A stretch of DNA of 64,000 nucleotides from Helopsaltes ochotensis. Its lineage: Eukaryota > Chordata > Aves > Passeriformes > Locustellidae. Shown one piece after another: positions 40,401 to 47,755 of the stretch. Position numbers and translations under genes: made by a program. The DNA lies in assembly GCA_013400155.1 (NCBI GenBank), contig VXBM01000219.1:842147-906146 (forward strand), given 5' to 3'. The notes below the pieces were generated by a model. It was not told the DNA's origin, searched no databases, and saw only the letters and a program-made list of their open reading frames with translations. Numbering within the stretch: the first letter of the stretch is position 1; each line of letters opens with the position of its first letter.

Positions 40401-40590
40401 GACAATTGCCGTTAACGGGCCGCCCATTGCCAACTTCGATTGCAAAAGGGCACTCGATAGCTGGTTCGAGGAGAAGTCAGGCAATAGTTACGCGCTCTCG
40501 GCCGAAATGCTGAGCAGGATGTCATCTCTTGACCAGAAGCCGATGTTGCAGAGCATGGACCATGGCTCTGAGTTTTACCCTGATATTTAG
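16373..40590 (+). CDS. PRDM11: PRDM11, PR/SET-domain protein with hAT-derived C-terminus (7 coding exons, join)
   Basis: Coding join: 16373-16488, 16869-16972, 17863-18125, 18918-18985, 33691-33878, 36934-37584, 38426-40590. The total is 3555 nt, which is 1184 residues plus TAG, and every junction is GT-AG with the frame kept. Domains seen: a C2HC zinc knuckle (C75, C78, C86, H89), a PR/SET domain at about 108-225, a lysine-rich possible nuclear signal near 296-299, a CxxC (C418, C421) running into a coiled coil to about 442, a TTF/BED-like zinc finger (C536, C539, H567, H573), then a hAT-type transposase-like region to the end. The family is nuclear; the zinc knuckle plus PR domain arrangement resembles PRDM7/9, and PRDM11 is described as a chromatin-associated repressor. 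The first two exons match the known N-terminus of vertebrate PRDM11 closely as I remember it. SYT13 lies downstream in convergent orientation, as in human. The upstream promoter and 5'UTR exons are not identified in the window. Confidence 0.95.
16489..16868. other. PRDM11 intron 1 (between coding exons 1 and 2)
   Basis: A 380-base GT-AG intron; nothing further seen. Confidence 0.9.
16869..16972 (+). CDS. PRDM11: PRDM11 coding exon 2
   Basis: The acceptor is CTCAG at 16868 and the donor is GTAAGT at 16973. It encodes a short linker with a basic patch (PKKLKGKRD) followed by KSFQQVDFW. This segment runs straight into the zinc knuckle encoded by the next exon. The basic patch could act in nuclear import or DNA contact, which is an inference only. 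Confidence 0.93.
16973..17862. other. PRDM11 intron 2
   Basis: An 890-base GT-AG intron; no exon or repeat recognised. Confidence 0.9.
17863..18125 (+). CDS. PRDM11: PRDM11 coding exon 3: zinc knuckle and first half of PR/SET
   Basis: The acceptor is TCTGCAG at 17862 and the donor GTGAGT at 18126. Residues 74-161 contain C75-x2-C78-x7-C86-x2-H89 followed by GPPVF, the knuckle that precedes the PR domain in the PRDM7/9/11 group. The PR/SET fold starts near residue 108 and the exon includes the conserved GHIFGPYEG stretch. It is rich in shadow reading frames on both strands, none of which looks coding. Confidence 0.96.
18126..18917. other. PRDM11 intron 3
   Basis: A 792-base GT-AG intron; nothing further seen. 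Confidence 0.9.
18918..18985 (+). CDS. PRDM11: PRDM11 coding exon 4: middle of PR/SET
   Basis: This is a 68-nt exon with acceptor TTCCACAG and donor GTGAGT. It encodes residues 162-183, ending in the NWMR that marks the conserved SET-core segment; an Arg codon is split across the following 14.7-kb intron. Short as it is, the frame, the splice sites and the family match make it secure. Confidence 0.95.
19490..19745. promoter_or_regulatory. Short CpG-rich island in PRDM11 intron 4
   Basis: GC-rich and dense in CpG (around 20 in under 200 bases near 19550-19680) against a CpG-poor intron. It lies 4.8 kb upstream of the nested Myb/SANT-like start codon. A donor-like CCGAG/GTACGT at 19700/19701 could end a non-coding first exon. 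Candidate promoter for the nested gene; it could also be an internal promoter of PRDM11. Confidence 0.45.
21858..21950 (-). mobile_element. Old CR1 fragment, minus orientation
   Basis: ATACAATAATAGAGCTTGGA, then GGAGCTCTGG and TTCCAATAGCCTGCTTAAAG echo the reverse-complement CR1 3' end (tail, 'ttggaagggacct', 'tccaa..cctgct..agcagg'). It is strongly diverged. Confidence 0.5.
24509..24923 (+). CDS. Myb/SANT-like gene, coding exon 1
   Basis: It encodes the entire Myb/SANT-like domain plus a basic linker (SSHRRRTRGCRR). The donor GTGAGT at 24924 leaves one base of a Ser codon. GC and CpG content rise sharply in its second half compared with the flanking intron. An in-frame ATG at 24476 gives an 11-residue longer form, but with poorer context. 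Candidate acceptors upstream are a T-rich one ending at 24315 and a CCCCAG near 24410; which is used is not decidable here. Confidence 0.87.
24509..27166 (+). CDS. Nested two-exon Myb/SANT-like DNA-binding protein (join 24509-24923, 26580-27166)
   Basis: The join is in frame, 1002 nt, 333 residues plus TAG. The start at 24509 has a strong context (A at -3, G at +4) and begins MAERKRKPKFS. Residues 5-82 form a Myb/SANT-like domain (Pfam Myb_DNA-bind_5 type): basic start, KFSKEELDIL helix, W46 in DKIWEGIA, and W70 in the IKHRWDDMKRR recognition helix. An acidic DEDEE segment (140-144) follows, then a Pro/Ser-rich linker and a probable coiled coil at about 217-274. A basic RSRKRK tail (about 325-330) is a likely nuclear signal. 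This layout is shared by MSANTD/NAIF1/TSNARE1-like proteins, which descend from the Myb-like accessory protein of Harbinger transposons. No transposase ORF accompanies it. It lies inside PRDM11 intron 4 on the same strand. I cannot name the gene; function as a nuclear DNA-binding protein is inferred. Confidence 0.85.
25365..25447. repeat. Two-copy tandem duplication, 43-base period
   Basis: TTCATTGCTGAGGTTGG followed by CCACTAATGATTTCTCAG occurs at 25365 and again at 25408, with one G/A difference. It lies in the intron of the nested gene. Confidence 0.9.
26580..27166 (+). CDS. Myb/SANT-like gene, coding exon 2
   Basis: The acceptor CTTCTGTTTAAG at 26579 completes the Ser codon and the frame continues DEDEEMPGTS. 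It encodes residues 139-333: a Pro/Ser-rich linker, an amphipathic helix with regular hydrophobics (FRQFCQELVAIH, LSGQLSQMCQTL) and a basic C-terminus. The stop TAG lies at 27164-27166. Confidence 0.85.
28619..28662. repeat. Perfect 20-base inverted repeat with 4-base loop
   Basis: ATGCACATATTAACTCATAT is followed by ATTA and then by its exact reverse complement. AT-rich, 190 bases before the N run. Confidence 0.92.
28851..28944. other. Assembly gap (run of N)
   Basis: 94 undetermined bases. Apparent reading frames crossing it are artefacts. Confidence 1.
33691..33878 (+). CDS. PRDM11: PRDM11 coding exon 5: end of PR/SET
   Basis: The acceptor is TTGCCCTCAG at 33690 and the donor GTGAGT at 33879. 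It encodes residues 185-246, beginning YVIISREE and including the family-typical YFRACRDI and LRVWYSEDY that close the PR/SET fold at about residue 225. The exon starts 14.7 kb after exon 4; the nested Myb/SANT-like gene lies in that gap. Confidence 0.96.
33879..36933. other. PRDM11 intron 5
   Basis: A 3.1-kb GT-AG intron; no exon or repeat element recognised. Confidence 0.85.
36934..37584 (+). CDS. PRDM11: PRDM11 coding exon 6: charged linker, CxxC and coiled coil
   Basis: The acceptor is TTCTAG at 36933 and the donor GTAAGC at 37585. It encodes residues 248-463: a polar region with a KKKK basic cluster (about 296-299), an acidic run (EDEEEE), then CPNC (418-421) followed by an amphipathic, Glu/Lys/Leu-rich helix to about 442 and a proline-rich tail. 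No C2H2 finger array is present, unlike most PRDM proteins. Reading on through the donor stays open to 37733; see the alternative end. Confidence 0.93.
37585..37733 (+). CDS. PRDM11: PRDM11 alternative C-terminus by read-through of exon 6 (short isoform, 512 aa)
   Basis: If the donor at 37585 is not used, the frame stays open for 48 more codons and ends at TGA 37731-37733, giving 512 residues in total. An AATAAA at 37851-37856 followed by a GT-rich stretch lies about 120 bases further on, so a complete short mRNA could end here. As I recall, the reviewed human PRDM11 protein is close to 511 residues, which fits a form that stops without the hAT-derived exon. This is an inference; the tail sequence itself shows no domain. 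Confidence 0.55.
37851..37856 (+). terminator. Candidate intronic poly(A) signal for short PRDM11
   Basis: AATAAA lies in the 840-base intron between coding exons 6 and 7, 118 bases after the read-through stop. A GT-rich run (CAGTTTGTTTGCTGTATTTT) follows, as expected of a cleavage region. Confidence 0.55.
38426..40590 (+). CDS. PRDM11: PRDM11 terminal coding exon 7: domesticated hAT transposase-like region
   Basis: A single exon (acceptor TTACAG at 38425) encodes 721 residues (464-1184) with no intron, as expected for a captured transposon ORF. An acidic start is followed by a TTF/BED-like zinc finger (C536-x2-C539, H567-x5-H573). A RNase-H-like hAT core follows, with LDGQSD (D670, D674) and GVDGAN (D739) in the places of the first two catalytic acids. 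The HC-x-x-H segment expected after this reads PFMVH-RPH (H770, H773), so the usual His-Cys is lost. Near the end, NGPP...FD...WF (W1143) resembles the hAT C-terminal dimerisation segment of the ZNF862/KIAA1586 type. I could not place the third catalytic Glu. No terminal inverted repeats or target-site duplication were seen. A DNA-binding or dimerisation role, not transposition, is the likely function. Confidence 0.92.
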
Positions 40591-42012
40591 GAAGGAATGC
40601 CTCTGATCAGATAATTTTTTTAATCTATATTCTAAACTTTGATATATTATATAAAATATATATATATTATCTATATTAAGGAAAAACCCACAGTGAAAAT
40701 TTAAAAGTTAAGACGATGTGCGTCTGATAGAAGCTAAGCAGAATTTTAAAGATTGAGACAATGTTTAGACATTTACTGGTGTCTCCAACCATGGCAGCTG
40801 CAATGTAGGTGGCAACATTTCATTCTTTAGAAGCATGTGCTGGGGCCATACTCTACATGTTCAAACCTAACAACCTGTAAGCTAGACAACGGGTCTTTGT
40901 CAGCCTCATCCTCCCAGTGGTTTCCTTTGTATGTGTGTTGTCAGTTTGCTGGGTTGTTTTTTGTTTTGTTTTGTTTTGTTTTGTTTTGGGGTTGTTTGCT
41001 TGTTTGTTTTCCCCTCGGTTTCAATCTCTGCCTCTCTTTCCATAGTTCAGCCCAGTTATTGAGCCATTTGAGCCTTTTGTTGGCAACCATCAGATTTCTG
41101 TTTCTGACAGAGCATCCTGTGTGTTTATGTTGCCCCCAGCTCCACCCAGTTCTCTTCAGTTGAATGGAAGCTTTCTTCACTCAAAAGATTACTGACAGAA
41201 GAGAAGGGCTGGGAGCGTGCTTTTGGGGTTTTATTCTGATTTAGAAACAAATGCCTCCACTAAACTGTGATGCCCCTTTCTCAGTTCTCCCTACCTTTGG
41301 GCTGTAGAGTAATACTTGGCTTTCAGCTCCTTTTATGATAACCGTAGTACCAGTCTATCGTACGTATGTTATAACATGATGTCATGTGCAGACTATAAAA
41401 TAGCAAAATAGAGAAGGCAGGGGGAAATTTTTGCATTTATATTTTTATATTGTATGAGATAAATATATATATATATATACAACTATTCATTCAAAACCAG
41501 GGCTGCTGTGGAAGCTAGACAGCCAATGAGTCGAGAGCCACCTCTAGGCGGAGATTCAAAGGCTTAAAAATTATATTCTAATTTACATTATTTATACTAT
41601 GTCTTTATAATCCTAGATTGTTGTGGGGCTTTTTTTTTGTTTTGTTTTGTTTTTTTGGAATGACTGAAAGAAAAACCTGCTGCAGTTTGTTGGCAGGAGC
41701 TATCAATGCAAGATTATCTTGGATTATATTCATGTGTGATGTCCTACAAAGGTTCACTTACTCTCTTGTGACCAAGGTAACATGTTCCACAGCACAGCAG
41801 ACTGATGACAGCAGGAAGAAGGGATGCTCCACTTCTTCCTGCAAAATATTTTTTCCTTTCTTGAAGGAATGCAGAGTCCAGCTGAAATGTGAATGAGGGA
41901 CTTGCACCTTCCATCACAAAGAGATTGTTTTGTGGGCTTGGGGCTCTTCATTTTATTCTTTTAAAGTAAACAAGCTCCAGGCATCCACATAATATCACTT
42001 CAGGTTAGAAAA

Positions 42013-42150
42013 GAGAAAAAAAAACCACACACACACACACACAAAAAAAAAAAGAAAAAAAAAAAAAAAGAAAAAAAACCCAAAAAAAACCCCAACCAAC
42101 CAACCAACCAAAAAAAAAAAATAAACAAAACACCACACAAACAAAAAGGG
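42013..42150. repeat. A/C-rich low-complexity block with (CA)n and (CAAC)n
   Basis: (CA)n, A-runs broken by G, and CCAACCAACCAACCAACCAA within the presumed PRDM11 3'UTR. Confidence 0.9.
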
Positions 42151-42440
42151 TGCAAAAACTCCACAGATGCTAGTGCCTTGCCCTGCTGATGTGGCATGGA
42201 CAGCACCAACCTGAACCAGACCATCGTGGGAGTGAGACATGTTGTCCAAAAGGTGTCCAAGCCAACATGTTCTCACTTCTCAGAGGGATGAGCTTTGTGC
42301 CAAGCTGTGTTGTTTGGAAACATGATGGTGGTATCAGCAACACTGAACCTTTCCTTTCTCCTGTTACCCCCCTGCCCTTGGTCTTGGTGCTAAGATATCT
42401 CTAGAACCATTGCTGCTAGTTGATAGCTTTTCATTTATAT

Positions 42441-42464
42441 AAATATATATATATATATATATAA
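42441..42464. repeat. (TA)n microsatellite
   Basis: An alternating TA tract in the presumed 3'UTR; a similar tract is at 41463-41480. Confidence 0.85.
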
Positions 42465-43421
42465 TATTATTTTATTTTTTAAACTTTTTGTTTGTTTTCA
42501 ATGGAGATGTAGCATGTTTGGAACCAATCTCTCTCTGAGTCACTTTCACTGCCAGGGTTCACGCACTGTCTTCCCCGGGAAAACACACACTTCTACCTTG
42601 GTCTCACTCACCTCCCCCTTTGCCTTCAGCAGAACTTCACGGCCAACACTGGCAGAGGCGTGCAGCCAAGCCACTATGGACTGGTTGAGCTTTCAGATCC
42701 CACAGGAACAGCTAGGCTAGTGTTGGTCAGGGTTTTGGAAGCATTTGCCTCTGTCCCTGTGGGACTGAGGAGGGACTGAGTCCCCCCAAAGCACAAGTGG
42801 TGGCCTGTCCTTGTGTCTGACACTGCCCCTTCACTGTAAAACGGGGCCTTTCAGTCAGATGGTCCGAGCGAGCAGAGCGGACCCTGTGAATGTAGCAGTG
42901 AGGGCTGGTCAGGCCAGCCAGCGAGGGCTGGTCAGCACCTTCTGTAGCACTTACCCCTCGCCTTACCTCTGACAGCACGTGCAGCCTGGGGCTGGCTCGG
43001 GCAGGAGAGGGCACCTGGCCAGGGACACCCACCTGCTGCCAAACTGCCGCCAGGGGTGCAGGCGCTGCGCGCTCTTCCTTGTGTCCTCATGGAAATGTCA
43101 CAAGCTAGGTCAGGGCATCACACAGTTGCAACACAGTCACACGTAGCAAGCATGAAAAATGGCTTTGTTTTCTTATAAATGATGTGATCGAAGAGGAGTT
43201 CATTCATCCAGAGGAGTAAAAATTAAACTGGAAGCCCTCTGCCAGCTTTGGGTGGTTGTTTGCTTGACCTTGACCATAAAGTAGGGATCTCTACACAAGG
43301 TGCTTGTAGCTCTCCAGGTGTGGTGAATTGGCTCTGCTCAGGGTGCTGCCACAAAGCTCTGGAGCTGTTGCCTGCCAGGGAGGCGGCAGGCTCCCTTCCT
43401 TTTTAAGACCTGAGGAGATGT

Positions 43422-43463
43422 AAAAAGATAAAAAAGATAGAAAAGATAGAAAAGATAGAAAAA
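43422..43463. repeat. (AAAAGATAG)n short tandem repeat
   Basis: Four to five units of 9-10 bases, purine-rich on the plus strand. Confidence 0.85.
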
Positions 43464-45369
43464 CTGCTGCTCCATTAGTTTCTGACTGGAGATGGACAAG
43501 GTGAACATAGATCATAGAATCCATAGAACTCCACACAGCACCCACAGCACATTGTGGGTGAAGAGGAAAAATCACCTGTCTTTCTGTTTGCAGCAGCAAA
43601 AGCTCCTTGGCACAGAGGCCCATCAAAGTGCCTGGCCCACATGGAGGGAAGGAACATTTGGGGACAGTCTCCAAACACCTTTGGAGAGAGGAATGCTCCC
43701 CCAGGACTTATGCTGAGCAGCCCAAGGGGCCTGTTTACAACTCTTGGTCCAGGCCTCATAACTTTTACCACTGGGGAGGAAATGGTAAAATAAGAGTTAC
43801 CAGACGCCTGTTCAGAAATCATTCTTCCAATTTGTCACTCCTTCCCTTTGGTTCACTTGCAAATCCTGCTTTCATCAGTGACACCTTTCACCGGCAGCTC
43901 TTATTTCTAATGGTGCAGTGAAATGTGCAGCCTGTGGTGATTTTCTCTGGCAGCCAGCTGACACAGGCAGAGCACTCGTTCCTTTAGCAAATAACTTTGC
44001 TTGCAAACAGTGATTCTCTGCCACTGGATGTTGTGGATAACCGTGATGGGAAAGGTCAGAGACCCCTTTACATTGATGATGGGGATAGACAAGAGCTTGG
44101 CAGAGCAGCTGGCCTGGCCCAGCCCATCCCAGCTCCTCCAACACAATTCCCTGTTACCCGCACATCAGAAAATAAACCTGGCAGGTTTGTCCTAGGGTAG
44201 TGCAGGTGCTTTGCAAGCTTTCCCTCTGAGTTAACCTGCCTATATCAGATCTGTAGCTCTTACTTTCATGGATAGTCTGTGGATGGAAACATGACTACCA
44301 GCATAGACAAGATAGGGAGGAGGGAGGAATATCAATGCAAAGCACCTCTGGCTTCCCAGGGCTCTTGAGCCTTTCCCAGAAGCAGGTGCATTTCTGTGCC
44401 CTGTTTGTCTGGGCCCAGCCTGGTGGCAGTGAGGCCAGGAGGCAGCAGCAGGCATGGGGAGGGCTTAGCGGGGTGCTGAGGGAGGCAGGCCTCCATGGCT
44501 CCAAGATTGCCGTGCATCGGGTTTAATCAATGCCTTTCCTGCTGTACTGAGAGAGCGAGAGGAGTTGTTTTGAACATGTTGCTCACAGCATCCTCAACTG
44601 GTTAGGCTGCAAAGACAGAGGGTTCAGTTTTTCTTTAATGAGCTCTTTATTGTCTCCTTCCCCTGCATCTTAGCTATGGCATCTGACTGTGAATAATGCA
44701 CACTTCTCCACACCCTCGGGTTTGTATTTCTAGCCCGTGGGGTTTTTGGTTGCCAATTTCCCTTCCCCACTTTTTGCTCAGGCTCCTTGCCTCTTTTACC
44801 CTGCTGTGAAGCAGAAATCTGTGAAGCACATTTAGACATGTCCTGGAGGGCTCACCTGTGTCCACAGGGGTCTGTGCCCTCCAGCCACACGACCGACCTC
44901 AGCAGGGATAATCCTCACAAGAGACCAAAGCTCTTCCCATACCAGCAAAAGCACACGGAAGTTACGGGGGCTGCGAGGGGACAGGGTGGGCAGGGTCCTC
45001 GTGTGGTGTCTGCCTTGGGTCTTAAGCCAACTGCAGCAATGTCCCCCGTGCTGGTCACGCTTTTGCTGGTATGACAGTTCAGACATGATTCAGGCTCGGT
45101 CCATCTCTTTCTCACAGCACAAATACAACCAGATGGCCCGCGGGGTCTTTGGAGTCCCCCTCCTTTCTTATCTCATGAGGATTGCTGTTTGTTTGACCAG
45201 TGCCTGGACAGCTGGCTTGCAAATAAGCAGCAATAGCCTCTGCCTTTGCAGATTCCCCTCTCAGCTCTGTCAAAAGAGGTCTTAAAAGCAGAGAAATGGT
45301 ACGTTAATCCCCCAGCCATTGTATCCAATGCAGTAATGCCTATGCAATTCCTGTCTCCCTTGGAGACAA

Positions 45370-45570
45370 GTATGATGTGTGTGCATGTAAGCTAGTGTAT
45401 GTATACAGTACATATGCATATGGTCTATATATTGTATATACGCACATCCCACTACATATACACACAGTACAAAAGATTAAAATCACATGCTTATATATCT
45501 ATAAATGAAATCCTATATATTTATATATTTCTATGTTTTCGATAGATATAAAGATATAATATAGAGATAG
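45370..45570. repeat. TATA-rich low-complexity block
   Basis: Repeated TATATA, GTATATAC and ATATATCTATA runs; no coding signal. Confidence 0.6.
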
Positions 45571-47019
45571 ACTCAACCACCCTTGTGTAAGGCTGGCCCT
45601 GTGTTCTAGCACAAGGCACGTAACACTGAAGACTTTGGACTTTGGGATGGTTTTAGCCATACACTGAGGCCTACATTTACATAGATAGCACTCTATGGAG
45701 AAGGGGCTTGGCTGTGTTTAGGGCAAGGGGTTTTTTCCTCTCTGGCATGTTAATCAAGTGATAAGTACGGTTTGTTTAATAATGGAATGTCTTGGTCGGG
45801 GAAAATGCTCGAGTGTCCTCCCAAGAAAGCCTCTTGCTGAGGGCCTGTGTGTTCACGCTTGGACAGACACATATCCCACCCTCATATGCACTTTTGTCTC
45901 TCTGCATGGATGCGGCTGGCAACTGTGGGCACTGGTGCTGTGGAAACGTGGCTTTTTGCTGTTCCACCTGGCATTCCTCAGCAGTCGCTGGCATGTGCCA
46001 GGGAGACCCCGTGCTGGCCAGTCCTCACGCAACACCAGTGAGAGCGTGAGTGCACTTGCGGGCATCGGTCAGAGACACTGCCGTGGCGCTGGGATAAATG
46101 CAGCTGGAGAGCCATGGCGGTTTTGAGTGGAGGAAGGGTTATGGCCACGCAGTTGGAGGTGGCAGGGATAGTGTAGGGAGCTGGAAGCGTGCAAACGAGA
46201 AGGAACCGTGAAGTCAGAGCGATAAGAATTGGGAAGGCACATTCAGCTCTGCTGGGTCACGCCGGCTGCTGTTCTGCTGCAGGAGCCACTCCACTCCCTC
46301 AGGTCTCACAGCCGTTCCTCAGCCCGTGAGCAGGCTGCCTGGCCAGGGGCCCAGGGAGGCTTTCTGGAGGAAAGGGAATGATGTGATTGTATGGAAGACA
46401 TGGTCGGTGTCGCATGTGTGCCTTTGGGCCCCAGCACACAGCGTTCAGACCTTGCCAGGTTGAAGCACCAAAGGGTGCAGCCCTCCTACCCTGCCCATGC
46501 AAAGAGACGCCTGCTTTCCCATGGCCAGCATCTCCGTGCTGGGATGGGGGTGGGTCTGGGCAGGGAGTCAGCCCTCCCTGAGTATCTGCTGATGCCTGTG
46601 GGATGGACAGCTGTCTCATCCCTCCATCCCTCCCTTCACAAACCCACTCGTAGGACACTGGCCCTGCTGCATCCTGAAGCCTTTGGCTGCCACCTGAGAG
46701 GACCTGAGAGGTTCCTCTGGCCAGTCTGGCAGCTGGTGGTCAGTCAGCGAGCTGCTTCCCCACAAGGCTTGGAGGGAAAGCATGGACGTTTGCCTTTGCA
46801 GCTCCGCACCAGGCCTGGCAACCACTGCTGCGCTCCCTGCCGTTTGTTTTATGTTAGCCTCGGTCGGGGGGAGGGTGAGTTGTAATTCCGACATCCGAAT
46901 GGCTCGTTACACTGGTATTGCACGAGCAGACGCTGTGCAAGCTGTCCCCAAGCCGTGTCCCACACCTCAGTGCCCTCTCCCAGGCCTCTCTCCTCCACAC
47001 AACTGGTAATCCACCTCAG

Positions 47020-47280
47020 CCGCCCCTGCCCGGCGGCGGCTCCCCGCCCGGCCGCAGCCCCTCAGCACCGGCGGGGAGCTCTCGGCACCTGTTCCTCACA
47101 AACCTCAGAGACAGTTTTCTCACTCCAGCCCCCTCCTTCCGATGCCACTGACACTCGCGTAAGCTCAGCCCGCGGCCTCGCCTCCCACCCGCCCTGCTGG
47201 TGGTGCTGCCGGCCGGCGAGGGGCTCCCACGCACTGCACCTCATGTCGAATAAGCTCGCTGGGCTACGTGGGGGAACCAC
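47020..47280. promoter_or_regulatory. CpG-rich patch near the end of the presumed PRDM11 3'UTR
   Basis: About 25 CpG in 260 bases, with CGGCGGCGG and CCGGCCGGCG blocks, flanked by AT-rich sequence. There is no supported reading frame. It may be an orphan CpG island or a GC-biased tract. Confidence 0.35.
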
Positions 47281-47729
47281 GTCTCATATGCTGTAATGTC
47301 CCAAATGCTACAGGAGGGCTACGGAGTTTTCTGCCAGTCATGGCATCCTCATAGACTCACCTGACAGTTAGCAAAGATGCATTTCTACTTCCAGAAAACG
47401 AGGTTTTGTCTCGAACCTCTCCGTATCCACATCCAAGCACAGCCCTGCTGAATTGTTTCAAGCGATCTCTCACCCACCCACTCACCCACCACACACACAT
47501 ATGAAATGAGAGAAAAATATCTAGACATCTATTACTATATATGTATTAATATGTTAATATCACTCTTTTGGAGACATTAAAATGTTATTACTTTACAGAC
47601 TATGCTTTATAGTACCTGTGTGAAAGGACCTAGGACACTGGATACGAATAGAGCTATGTTGATATATCATAGTATGTACACGAGAACTTTCCTTTTGTCA
47701 TATTATCCTTGTAATGTAAAATGATTGTT

Positions 47730-47735
47730 AATAAA
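47730..47735 (+). terminator. Candidate distal poly(A) signal of PRDM11
   Basis: AATAAA is followed within 30 bases by a T- and GT-rich downstream element. It is the best-placed signal before the intergenic region. Use is not proven by the sequence. Confidence 0.55.
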
Positions 47736-47755
47736 AAAAATTAAATTTATCAAGT

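Larger units (their letters stand above)
40591..47755 (+). other. PRDM11: Presumed PRDM11 long 3'UTR
   Basis: No coding frame of note follows the TAG. The stretch is AT-rich near its start, with (TA)n at 41463-41480 and 42441-42464, an A/C-rich block at 42013-42150 and a TATA-rich block at 45370-45560. AATAAA occurs at 44171 (weak context) and at 47730, the latter in an AT-rich setting followed by a T/GT-rich segment, typical of a final cleavage site. The 3'UTR end at about 47750 is inferred; a shorter UTR is possible. Confidence 0.5.

Noticed and set aside
43509..43535. ATCATAGAATCCATAGAAC resembling a CR1 tail.
   Set aside because: Only a short tail-like match with no CR1 body on either side.
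46391..47296. Several overlapping open frames in GC-rich sequence near the end of the presumed 3'UTR.
   Set aside because: Frames are open on both strands at once and have no domain; explained by base composition.
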